Assembly: GCA_947461325.1 (NCBI GenBank)
Contig: CANHLD010000083.1
Span: 1-7,267 of the forward strand
DNA from: Comamonadaceae bacterium
GTDB taxonomy: Bacteria > Pseudomonadota > Gammaproteobacteria > Burkholderiales > Burkholderiaceae_C
DNA length: 7,267 nucleotides
Reading direction: 5' to 3'
A model generated the notes under the pieces. That model saw only the letters and a program-made list of their open reading frames with translations, did not search any database and was not told where the DNA came from. Numbering within the stretch: position 1 is the first letter of the stretch; each line of letters opens with the position of its first letter. A program made the position numbers and the translations under genes. Shown piece after piece: positions 1 through 5,772 of this stretch.

Positions 1-719
1 ATGCTGACTGCGGCATTGTTCAAGCTGACGGTGTATTCAAGGTTGTCAATTTTTTGGGTGCCCACCGGTGTGATGATGTTTTGGCTGGCCAACGCATTCG
101 CCACATCCTGTGCACCCAAACCCCGAGCTTGCAACTGCGGCAGATTCAAATCGATTTGCACCTGACGCGATTTGCCGCCATAGGGGAAGGGAATGGCTGC
201 GCCGGGCACAGTGACCAAAGGTGTACGGACCTGGGTCAAGCCGATATCCGCTAGGTTTTGCTCTGACAAACCTTGACCCGCTAAAGCCAGTTGAAGAATA
301 GGAACAGTGGAGGCGTTGTAGTTGACGATCAATGGAGGTAATGTGCCCGGGGGCATTTGCCGGATCAACACTTGTGAAATAGCGGTGACCTGCGCATTGG
401 CAATCGCAATATTGACACCCGGATGGAAAAAGATTTTGACGATGCCAACGCCCGCATATGAATTGGCTTCGATGTGTTCAATGTCATTGACTGTGGTCGT
501 CAATACACGCTGGTAAAGCGTGCTGATGCGCCCGGCCATTTGGTCTGGGGGCAGGCCTGTGTATGCCCAAGCAACAGCAATGACCGGGATGCGAATTTCA
601 GGAAAGATGTCGGTGGGTGTTTTGAGTGCTGCCAAGGGGCCAAGTATGAGCAGCAGCAAGGCCATCACAACAAACGTATAAGGACGCTTGAGCGCCAAAC
701 CAACTACATTGAACGACAT
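1..719 (-). CDS. RND-family efflux permease, N-terminal part (runs off left edge)
   Basis: Reading the minus strand from an ATG at 719 gives 239 codons without a stop up to the window edge, so only the N-terminus is present. Residues about 13-31 form a first transmembrane helix (PYTFVVMALLLLILGPLAAL), preceded by the short LKRP cytoplasmic lead typical of the AcrB/MexB/CusA superfamily. After it come the periplasmic porter-domain signatures TPTDIFPEIRIPVIAV (34-49) and YTGLPPDQM (53-61), where many relatives have YPGASPEEVE, and MPPGTLPP (122-129). Members of the family are inner-membrane proton-driven pumps that work with a membrane-fusion protein and an outer-membrane channel. The proton-relay aspartates lie outside the window, so substrate class cannot be judged. 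An AGAAGAAAG ribosome-binding stretch (726-734, read on the minus strand) lies about 6 nt before the ATG and supports this start. It follows paaX in the same direction after 75 bp. Family assignment is firm; substrate is unknown. Confidence 0.9.
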   Translation of the reverse strand, partial: MSFNVVGLALKRPYTFVVMALLLLILGPLAALKTPTDIFPEIRIPVIAVAWAYTGLPPDQMAGRISTLYQRVLTTTVNDIEHIEANSYAGVGIVKIFFHPGVNIAIANAQVTAISQVLIRQMPPGTLPPLIVNYNASTVPILQLALAGQGLSEQNLADIGLTQVRTPLVTVPGAAIPFPYGGKSRQVQIDLNLPQLQARGLGAQDVANALASQNIITPVGTQKIDNLEYTVSLNNAAVS

Positions 720-794
720 CGCATGCTTTCTTCTGAAGCAATAAGTAGGGCTGAATAACTTACTGCTGATAGGCTTTTTTAGATGCTTTGATTA
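720..794 (-). other. paaX to efflux-gene intergenic spacer
   Basis: The 75 bp between the paaX stop and the efflux-permease start contain the ribosome-binding stretch for the permease (726-734). They contain no convincing promoter and no hairpin with a T-run on the minus strand, so co-transcription of the two genes is possible. A TTTGATTATC string near 788-797 only faintly resembles a PaaX box. Confidence 0.4.
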
Positions 795-1781
795 TCAACA
801 TTTTTTAAACCTTTGAGCGAATACTTTTCTACTGCTGGTCAATTTCCCATCAGCAAGTTGCAAATGTTGATCCAAATATTTTTCTGACGCTGAGCGCAAC
901 AGACCATAAAGCGCCATGCAAGTTTGGCGGGCAGCTTGCCCGGGCCAATGTGCAGGTAACAGGTTCAGCGGTAAAGAAGGATCTCGTAATAACAAACGTC
1001 TGAAGTCATGAATCAAAAGCAATCGCAACAAAAACGCTTTCTCCGACTGATCCTTTTGGGTTTTTGAGCCGAGCGCCAACCACTCTGCAATCAAGGGTTG
1101 GTAGAGAGTTGAAAACTTTTTGTAACTGTTGGCCAGTTGTTTCAGATCCCACATGGCGGCAACCACCTGCCGATCAGTTTGTCCATTTCCCGTAGCCAGA
1201 CTTTGCGCCAACAGCGGCCAGCAGTGGTCGAGTAAGTGGCCGAGTCCTTCGCGTTCAAGCAAGGCCATGGTGATGTTCAAATCGGCCCCTGGGTGCACAA
1301 ATGCATGGTTTTGCCAAGGCCCGAAACCTTGCCACACCAATGCTTTTCGCAAAAGATCCCTGTCCTTTACTGAGATGGAAGATGACAGCATCAGGATGCG
1401 CCAGTTGTTATCCCATTCAGGAGAGCTCTGGGCATAGATATATTTTGATGCCTCTTCGATACGCTGTGTGCCACTGAGGCTCAATGCGTAATCCGTGCGT
1501 CTGCCTGCAGTGGTAGGCAAAAGCCACTCCTCTTTCACTAGACGGAATATGGCAGTTCGTATCAGTCTTTCATTCACCGCTAAGGGAGACAGCAGTTGAA
1601 TCAGGCAGCCCAACCAGACCTTGCCGCCGCGCGGATAGATGGCGTCTCCAAACAAAGAAATGATGAGAGAGCCGGCCTGCATCCGGTCTTGACGACAAAA
1701 CTTCAACAAGTGTTTATCAGTCAGCGGGGTTAGGGGTTGAAGGGGCAAAGAAGCGCTGGTGGACATTTGAATATGATACAT
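795..1781 (-). CDS. paaX: PaaX-type transcriptional repressor of phenylacetate catabolism
   Basis: A 328-residue protein, close to the roughly 310-residue family norm. The N-terminal winged-helix part carries SLIISLFGDAIYPRGGKVW (38-56), NERLIRTAIFRLVKEEWL (70-87) and GRRTDYALSLSG (93-104), all characteristic of PaaX. The middle holds the PEWDNNWRILML strand (121-132). The C-terminal domain has the family hallmark HDFRRLLLRDPSLPLNLLP (258-276) followed by HWPGQAAR (278-285). In E. coli and Pseudomonas PaaX represses paa promoters and is released by phenylacetyl-CoA; here the gene is divergent from paaA, which fits local control and probable autoregulation. Two starts are possible: ATG at 1781 (used here), which lies inside an AT-rich dyad with almost no leader, and ATG at 1766 (Met6). 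Neither has a clear Shine-Dalgarno sequence, and the conserved domain begins only near residue 20, so the shorter form would be functional too. Confidence 0.93.
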   Translation of the reverse strand: MYHIQMSTSASLPLQPLTPLTDKHLLKFCRQDRMQAGSLIISLFGDAIYPRGGKVWLGCLIQLLSPLAVNERLIRTAIFRLVKEEWLLPTTAGRRTDYALSLSGTQRIEEASKYIYAQSSPEWDNNWRILMLSSSISVKDRDLLRKALVWQGFGPWQNHAFVHPGADLNITMALLEREGLGHLLDHCWPLLAQSLATGNGQTDRQVVAAMWDLKQLANSYKKFSTLYQPLIAEWLALGSKTQKDQSEKAFLLRLLLIHDFRRLLLRDPSLPLNLLPAHWPGQAARQTCMALYGLLRSASEKYLDQHLQLADGKLTSSRKVFAQRFKKC

Positions 1782-1811
1782 AAAAAATAATTTTTATAGT
1801 TTTTTTGTATC
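1775..1811. repeat. AT-rich imperfect inverted repeat in the paaX-paaA divergent region
   Basis: The arms GATACA (1775-1780) and TGTATC (1806-1811) are perfect complements, and pairing continues inward through A-tract against T-tract. Counting from the outside, 13 of the first 15 position pairs match, around a centre at 1793. The left arm contains the paaX start codon complement (1779-1781), and the centre overlaps the -35 candidate of the paaA promoter. A dyad of this size at a divergent promoter suggests a dimeric regulator site, possibly for PaaX itself or another factor. The AT-rich interior could alternatively be a bent UP-like region. The symmetry is seen directly; binding is inferred. 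Confidence 0.5.
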
Positions 1812-1820
1812 GGTTATGAT
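1793..1820 (+). promoter_or_regulatory. Candidate sigma70-type promoter for paaABCDE
   Basis: A -10 candidate TATGAT (1815-1820, five of six to TATAAT) is preceded, with a 16-bp spacer, by TTTATA (1793-1798, four of six to TTGACA). Transcription would start near 1827, giving a leader of about 20 nt before the paaA ATG at 1848. The upstream DNA is strongly A/T-rich, which favours promoter activity. Only GAG (1837-1839) resembles a ribosome-binding site before paaA, so initiation there is not strongly marked. The same TTTATA read on the minus strand is TATAAA, a possible -10 for paaX that would leave paaX nearly leaderless from 1781. Confidence 0.5.
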
Positions 1821-1828
1821 TCGCTTAT
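1813..1828 (+). promoter_or_regulatory. PaaX-box-like operator overlapping the paaA -10 element
   Basis: The stretch GTTATGATTCGCTTAT contains TATGATTCGC, which matches the TRTGATTCGY core of the E. coli PaaX operator as I remember it; the outer part of that 15-bp consensus matches less well. It also has weak internal symmetry (GAT...ATC). Its overlap with the TATGAT -10 hexamer is where a repressor would block RNA polymerase. The match is visible; that the local PaaX binds it is inferred from family knowledge and from the divergent gene placement. Confidence 0.5.
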
Positions 1829-1847
1829 CCATCACTGAGACGAACCC

Positions 1848-2891
1848 ATGTACACACAGTCATTCAATGTGCCCGATGCGCCGGTCGCTGCCGCCGGACC
1901 GCGCGAAATCAAGCCGGTTTTGACCCAAGAACAGCAACAAGCCATGGACAGGGCGCAATCGCAGTTTGATAGGTTGATAGACGCCGACGGCAAGATCGAA
2001 CCCAAAGACTGGATGCCCGAGGCCTACCGCAAAACCCTGGTGCGTCAAATCAGCCAGCACGCACACAGCGAAATCGTGGGCATGCTGCCCGAGGGCAATT
2101 GGATCAGCCGAGCGCCTAGCTTGAAGCGAAAAGCCATTTTGATCGCCAAGGTCCAGGACGAAGGCGGACACGGTTTGTATTTGTACAGCGCGGCTGAAAC
2201 CTTGGGTACCAGCCGTGACCAGATGTTGGATGCGCTGCACACCGGTCGCGCCAAATACAGTTCTATTTTTAATTACCCCACGCTCACGTGGGCGGATGTC
2301 GGTGTCATCGGTTGGCTGGTGGACGGCGCGGCCATCATGAACCAAATTCCGCTATGCCGTTGCAGCTACGGACCTTATGCACGCGCCATGGTGCGCATTT
2401 GCAAAGAAGAATCTTTTCACCAGCGCCAGGGCTTCGAGTCTTTGATGGTGATGATGCAAGGCAACGCCGAACAGCAAGCCATGGTGCAAGACGCGGTCAA
2501 CCGCTGGTGGTGGAAATGTCTGGCAATGTTCGGCCCGCCTGACGCAGACAGCACCAACAGCACCCAAGGCATGCGCTGGGGCATCAAGCGCATCAGTAAT
2601 GACGATTTGCGTCAAAAGTTTGTCGACGCGACTGTCCCCCAAGCCAAGGTGTTGGGTGTCACTTTGCCTGACTCGGACTTAAAGTGGAACGAAACACGCG
2701 GCCAGCATGACTATGGCCAGATTGATTGGGATGAATTCTGGGCCACGGTCAATGGCAACGGACCTTGCAACAAAGAACGCTTGGCCACCCGTGTCAAAGC
2801 GCATGAAGACGGTCAGTGGGTGCGGGACGCTGCCTTGGCTTATGCACGCAAGCAGCAACAACGCCTACAGCAACAGCAGGAGGCCGCATGA
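1848..2891 (+). CDS. paaA: Phenylacetyl-CoA 1,2-epoxidase catalytic subunit PaaA
   Basis: A 347-residue ferritin-like diiron oxygenase subunit that inserts one oxygen atom into the aromatic ring of phenylacetyl-CoA to give the 1,2-epoxide. The diiron ligand pattern is intact: Glu75 (HAHSEIVG), Glu105 and His108 (QDEGGH), Asp159 (WLVDGAA), Glu188 and His191 (KEESFH). These keep the spacing I recall for the E. coli ligands, shifted by about 33 residues by a longer N-terminus. Other family blocks are PEGNWISRAPSLKRKAIL (81-98), RWWWKCLAMFGPPDADS (219-235) and GIKRISNDDLRQKFVDATVP (245-264). The tail (335-347) is glutamine-rich and carries the paaB ribosome-binding site in its codons. It is first in the cluster, transcribed away from paaX, and its TGA overlaps the ATG of paaB by 4 bases. 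Alternatives are very unlikely. Confidence 0.98.
   Translation: MYTQSFNVPDAPVAAAGPREIKPVLTQEQQQAMDRAQSQFDRLIDADGKIEPKDWMPEAYRKTLVRQISQHAHSEIVGMLPEGNWISRAPSLKRKAILIAKVQDEGGHGLYLYSAAETLGTSRDQMLDALHTGRAKYSSIFNYPTLTWADVGVIGWLVDGAAIMNQIPLCRCSYGPYARAMVRICKEESFHQRQGFESLMVMMQGNAEQQAMVQDAVNRWWWKCLAMFGPPDADSTNSTQGMRWGIKRISNDDLRQKFVDATVPQAKVLGVTLPDSDLKWNETRGQHDYGQIDWDEFWATVNGNGPCNKERLATRVKAHEDGQWVRDAALAYARKQQQRLQQQQEAA
2878..2883 (+). promoter_or_regulatory. Strong Shine-Dalgarno site for paaB inside the end of paaA
   Basis: A perfect AGGAGG lies 4 nt before the ATG at 2888. It fixes the paaB start and rules out upstream in-frame Met codons inside paaA. It is the best ribosome-binding site in the cluster, and since it sits within the last paaA codons it suggests paaB is initiated independently as well as by coupling. 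Confidence 0.8.
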
Positions 2892-3190
2892 GTCAGACCG
2901 ACAATGTGGCCAACGAATGGCCATTGTGGGAAGTGTTTGTGCGCAGCAAACAAGGCATTGAGCACAAGCATTGCGGCAGTCTGCATGCCGCCGATGCGCA
3001 ACAGGCTTTGCACATGGCGCGCGATGTGTACACGCGCCGTCAAGAAGGGGTGAGTATTTGGGTCATACCGTCTGCGGCCATCACGGCCAGCGACCCTGGC
3101 GATAAAGACACTTTGTTTGAACCTGCCAAGGACAAGGTTTACCGGCATCCCACATTTTTTGTGATACCAGACGAAGTGGGGCACATGTGA
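2888..3190 (+). CDS. paaB: Phenylacetyl-CoA epoxidase subunit PaaB
   Basis: A 100-residue protein, the normal size for the small PaaB subunit, which joins PaaA and PaaC in the epoxidase and contributes to the assembly and docking of the complex rather than to catalysis. Family blocks visible are WPLWEVFVRSKQGIEHKHCG (11-30) followed by SLHA, ARDVYTRRQEGVSIWVIP (44-61) and DKVYRHPTFF (82-91). The start at 2888 is chosen because of the AGGAGG just upstream and the ATGA overlap with the paaA stop; this leaves the conserved WPLWEVF block about ten residues from the N-terminus, as expected. A reading frame extends upstream into paaA but has no family similarity. Its stop overlaps the paaC GTG start. 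Confidence 0.96.
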   Translation: MSQTDNVANEWPLWEVFVRSKQGIEHKHCGSLHAADAQQALHMARDVYTRRQEGVSIWVIPSAAITASDPGDKDTLFEPAKDKVYRHPTFFVIPDEVGHM

Positions 3191-3954
3191 ACGCGTCACC
3201 TGAGTTTGTGCTGCATTTGGCCGACAACGCACTCATTCTGGGTCAACGCAACGCCGAATGGTGTGGTCACGGCCCCATCTTGGAAGAAGACTTGGCGTTG
3301 GCCAACAACTCACTGGACTTGATCGGTCAAGCCCGGTTGCTTTACCAGCATGTCGCGCAATTGCGCAACGACGGTAGCACCGAGGACACGCTGGCTTATT
3401 TCCGGGATCAGCAGGACTTTCTCAATTTCACCTTGCTTGAATTGCCTCACACCACGGCGCTGGCGCCGTCTGCGCGTGCCCAGCGCGACTATGCCGTCAC
3501 CATCACCCGCAATTGTTTATTCAGCGCTTACATGTTGCAGGTCTGGGAACAACTGCAACACCATGCGGACGCGCAACTCGCCGCCATCGCTGCCAAGTCA
3601 TTGAAAGAAGTTCGTTACCACTTTCAACATGCCGCTGATTGGTTGGTGCGCTTTGGTGATGGCACTGATGAGTCTCACGCCAGAGCACAAGCCGCGGTTC
3701 ATTTTTTGATGCCGTACACCCAAGAGTTTTGGAGTGAATGGCCTGTGTCGCAAGCCATCTTTGGTGATGTGAATGCTTTGCGTACTGCTTGGCATGACTT
3801 GGTTCAACAGGTGTTGACCGAGGCGGGTTTGCAGTTACCCGCCGAAGCTGGCTACATCACGCAAGGGCATTTAGGCGTGCACTCCGAACACATGTCCTAC
3901 CTGTTGGCTGAGATGCAAAGTCTGGCAAGACAACACCCCGGTGCAACCTGGTGA
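3187..3954 (+). CDS. paaC: Phenylacetyl-CoA epoxidase structural subunit PaaC
   Basis: A 255-residue ferritin-fold partner of PaaA; in characterised enzymes PaaC is needed for activity and stability but lacks a working diiron centre. The N-terminus has the hallmark LADNALILGQRNAEWCGHGP (11-30), followed by EEDLALANNSLDLIGQAR (33-50). The middle has KEVRYHFQHAADWLVRFGDG (140-159), and the C-terminus GVHSEHMSYLLAEMQ (230-244) ending PGATW. Translation starts at a GTG (3187) that overlaps the paaB TGA as GTGA, with an AGTGGGG-like ribosome-binding stretch about 5 nt before. Length and conserved ends agree with this start. It is the third gene of the coupled chain paaA-B-C-D. Confidence 0.97.
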   Translation: MNASPEFVLHLADNALILGQRNAEWCGHGPILEEDLALANNSLDLIGQARLLYQHVAQLRNDGSTEDTLAYFRDQQDFLNFTLLELPHTTALAPSARAQRDYAVTITRNCLFSAYMLQVWEQLQHHADAQLAAIAAKSLKEVRYHFQHAADWLVRFGDGTDESHARAQAAVHFLMPYTQEFWSEWPVSQAIFGDVNALRTAWHDLVQQVLTEAGLQLPAEAGYITQGHLGVHSEHMSYLLAEMQSLARQHPGATW

Positions 3955-4523
3955 ACATCGCCGTATCAGTACCTTTGATCATTCAGGATTTACCTGATGG
4001 CCCCTTGGCGTTGCCTGCCAAAAAGGATGTGCATCACGCTGTCTGGCAATTGTTAGAGTCTGTGACTGACCCGGAAATACCGGTGCTGTCCTTGCGTGAA
4101 ATCGGTGTGTTACGCGCCGTGCGTTCAAGCTCTGAAGGCTTGCAAGTATTCATCACGCCCACTTACAGTGGATGCCCGGCCATGGAGCAAATGCAAGACG
4201 ATGTTCGTCAGTGTTTGGAAGTAGCGGGTTTTCAAGCCAAGGTGATCACGTGTTTATCACCGGCTTGGTCCAGCGACTGGATGACATCTGAAGCCAAAGC
4301 CAAGTTGCTGGCTTACGGCATCGCGCCGCCCCACAGCAGGCCATCCCACACAGAAAACAGCCGTGTGCAATGGATGAAACCTTCTTCGTTTTTGAAAGTG
4401 GCTTGTCCGCAATGCGGCTCTGACAACACCACAGAAACCTCGCATTTCGGTTCCACCGCATGCAAAGCCATGTTCACCTGTCTGGCTTGCATGGAGCCTT
4501 TTGATTACTTCAAACCTTATTGA
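3951..4523 (+). CDS. paaD: PaaD, MIP18/DUF59-family maturation factor of the epoxidase
   Basis: A 190-residue two-part protein. Residues about 28-103 form a MIP18/DUF59 domain with TDPEIPVLSLREIGVLR (39-55) and TPTYSGCPAMEQM (69-81), including Cys75. The C-terminal part is a zinc-ribbon-like module with CPQCG (Cys152, Cys155), GSTACK (Cys171) and CLAC (Cys177, Cys180), ending in the conserved EPFDYFKP. Relatives such as SufT and MIP18 act in Fe-S or metal-centre assembly; PaaD is required in vivo for phenylacetate oxidation and is thought to help mature PaaE or the diiron centre, although it is not part of the purified complex. The start is a GTG overlapping the paaC TGA, with no visible ribosome-binding site, so reinitiation after paaC is the likely mode. 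The N-terminal 25 residues before the domain are not conserved to my eye. Confidence 0.96.
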   Translation: MNIAVSVPLIIQDLPDGPLALPAKKDVHHAVWQLLESVTDPEIPVLSLREIGVLRAVRSSSEGLQVFITPTYSGCPAMEQMQDDVRQCLEVAGFQAKVITCLSPAWSSDWMTSEAKAKLLAYGIAPPHSRPSHTENSRVQWMKPSSFLKVACPQCGSDNTTETSHFGSTACKAMFTCLACMEPFDYFKPY

Positions 4524-4535
4524 TTGCACCGCCTC

Positions 4536-5633
4536 ATGTCAGACCGCCACACATTTCACGAGTTAAACATTTTGCGCGTGCGAGCCCAGACCGGCGACGC
4601 GATCGCGGTCACCTTTGCCGTACCGGCAGTGCTTCAAAGCTTGTTTGCATTTCAGCCCGGGCAGTACCTGACGCTAAAGGCCGAAATTGACTCACAAGAG
4701 ATTCGCCGCAGTTATTCGATCTGTAGCAGTCGCCCGCACTATGACACCACGCATGAAATCGAGATCGGTATTCGCGCTGTGGATGGCGGTGTTTTTTCGC
4801 AATGGGCTTTGCGGCATTTTCAAGCCGGTGTTGCTGTGGCAGTCATGCCGCCGCAGGGTCGCTTTGGCGTGCAACAGCCTGCGGCCAGACACCGTGCGGG
4901 TTTTGCCGCAGGGTCAGGCATTACGCCAATCTTGTCCATCATCACCAGCATCTTGGAGCAGCAAGCTGATGCGCAATTCACACTGGTCTATGGGAACCGC
5001 AACATGGCCTCGGTCATGTTCAATGAAGAATTGCAAGACTTGAAAGACAAGTTCACACAACGATTGACTTTGGTCCATGTGTTGTCACGACAGACGCAGG
5101 ACATAGGCTTGTTGCAAGGCCGATTGGATGCAGCCAAAGTCACAGCCTTGCTGCAATCGGTGTTGCCGGTCAACACCTTGGAAGAAGTGTTTGTCTGTGG
5201 TCCTGAAGGCATGATGGACGGCACCACTGAGGCTTTGTTGCAAGCGGGCGTGTCAGCAGAGCGCATCCATAGCGAACGTTTTTCCTCTCCTGGTCAGCCG
5301 CATCGGGCAGTTGCCCATGCGGCGCCAACAAATGATTCAACCAAGGCTGAAGCCAAGGTGGCTTTGACTCTTATTTTGGATGGCAAACAACACGCACTGC
5401 GCATGTCGGCTGACCAGAAAATACTGGATGTAGGCTTGGCCGCCGGACTGGATTTACCGTATTCCTGCCGAGGTGGCGTGTGCTGCACGTGCCGCGCCAA
5501 AGTCATGCAAGGCAGCGTGGCCATGGAAAAAAACTTCACGCTGGAAGACTGGGAAACCAAGCAGGGTTTTGTGCTGTCCTGCCAGTCGCGTCCCACCAGT
5601 GATGCCGTGACTGTGAGTTACGACGAACGATAA
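4536..5633 (+). CDS. paaE: Phenylacetyl-CoA epoxidase reductase PaaE (FAD, [2Fe-2S])
   Basis: A 365-residue oxidoreductase that passes electrons from NAD(P)H through FAD and a [2Fe-2S] cluster to the PaaA diiron site. In order: an FAD-binding barrel with RSYS (58-61) and PPQGRFG (105-111); a pyridine-nucleotide domain with AAGSGITPI (124-132), LVYGNRN (150-156) and VFVCGPEGMM (218-227); a flexible Ala/Thr-rich linker (about 250-275); and a plant-type ferredoxin domain with the cluster cysteines 311, 316 and 319 (YSCRGGVCCTC) and 349 (LSCQSRP). All key residues are present. The ATG at 4536 is preferred, 12 nt after the paaD stop; a TTG directly after that stop (4524) would add four residues. 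Neither has a clear ribosome-binding site. It is the last recognisable paa gene in the window. Confidence 0.97.
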   Translation: MSDRHTFHELNILRVRAQTGDAIAVTFAVPAVLQSLFAFQPGQYLTLKAEIDSQEIRRSYSICSSRPHYDTTHEIEIGIRAVDGGVFSQWALRHFQAGVAVAVMPPQGRFGVQQPAARHRAGFAAGSGITPILSIITSILEQQADAQFTLVYGNRNMASVMFNEELQDLKDKFTQRLTLVHVLSRQTQDIGLLQGRLDAAKVTALLQSVLPVNTLEEVFVCGPEGMMDGTTEALLQAGVSAERIHSERFSSPGQPHRAVAHAAPTNDSTKAEAKVALTLILDGKQHALRMSADQKILDVGLAAGLDLPYSCRGGVCCTCRAKVMQGSVAMEKNFTLEDWETKQGFVLSCQSRPTSDAVTVSYDER

Positions 5634-5656
5634 TCGAGAGTTTCTATTATTTAAGC

Positions 5657-5693
5657 TTTGACCCTTTGACCCTTTGACCCTTTGACCCTTTGA
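5657..5693. repeat. Tandem repeat of the octamer TTTGACCC, about 4.6 copies
   Basis: Four exact copies of an 8-bp unit (5657-5664, 5665-5672, 5673-5680, 5681-5688) are followed by a partial TTTGA (5689-5693). The array is bracketed by AAGC (5653-5656) and GCTT (5694-5697), a short inverted pair. It lies 23 bp after the paaE stop and ends about 20 bp before the -35 candidate of the next gene. Perfect short tandem units are prone to slipped-strand copy-number change, and each unit contains TTGACC, close to a -35 hexamer. No coding role is possible here. The repeat itself is certain; a function is not shown. Confidence 0.95.
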
Positions 5694-5697
5694 GCTT

Positions 5698-5713
5698 GGG
5701 GTGGATTTACCCT
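5698..5713 (+). terminator. Weak hairpin after paaE, doubtful terminator
   Basis: GGGT (5699-5702) pairs with ACCC (5709-5712) around a 6-nt loop, with one extra G-T pair outside. No T-run follows, so it does not qualify as a standard intrinsic terminator. It is the only stem of note between the octamer array and the next promoter candidate. No better terminator for the paa cluster is visible up to 5772. Confidence 0.15.
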
Positions 5714-5714
5714 C

Positions 5715-5744
5715 TTGTCATTGCAGCAGGTTGACTGATTTAAT
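5715..5744 (+). promoter_or_regulatory. Candidate promoter of the exported HELTH-protein gene
   Basis: TTGTCA (5715-5720, five of six to TTGACA) and TTTAAT (5739-5744, five of six to TATAAT) are separated by 18 bp. Transcription would begin near 5751, giving a leader of about 20 nt before the ATG at 5773. This suggests the gene has its own promoter rather than depending on read-through from paaE. The hexamers are seen; activity is inferred. Confidence 0.45.
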
Positions 5745-5766
5745 ATGCCAGTCTTGATATGGACTG
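5733..5766. repeat. GACTG / CAGTC / GACTG short dyads at the promoter
   Basis: GACTG (5733-5737), CAGTC (5749-5753) and GACTG (5762-5766) form two overlapping inverted pairs that share the middle element, with 11-nt and 8-nt spacers. The first pair straddles the -10 candidate symmetrically, which is a layout seen for operators. The second pair lies at the start of the predicted leader, just before the start codon. The arms are only 5 bp, so chance is a real possibility. Confidence 0.35.
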
Positions 5767-5772
5767 TTGCTA

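Noticed and set aside
54..758. Three plus-strand open frames (54-254, 322-516, 474-758)
   Set aside because: They lie opposite the minus-strand efflux permease, whose translation shows clear family motifs; the plus-strand peptides have no domain-like features.
788..797. Second PaaX box upstream of the efflux permease (TTTGATTATC)
   Set aside because: Only the TGATT core matches; the flanks do not, and part of it lies in the paaX stop region.
1860..2642. Minus-strand and alternative plus-strand frames inside paaA
   Set aside because: Shadows of paaA, which has intact catalytic motifs throughout; the alternative peptides are Arg/Cys/His-rich in the manner of antisense translation.
2816..2887. 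Upstream extension of paaB into paaA
   Set aside because: The conserved PaaB region begins after Met at 2888, which has a perfect AGGAGG; the extension is simply an alternative frame of paaA.
4524..4535. TTG start for paaE directly after the paaD stop
   Set aside because: It adds only four residues and has no ribosome-binding site; ATG at 4536 is the more economical choice, though the TTG cannot be fully excluded.
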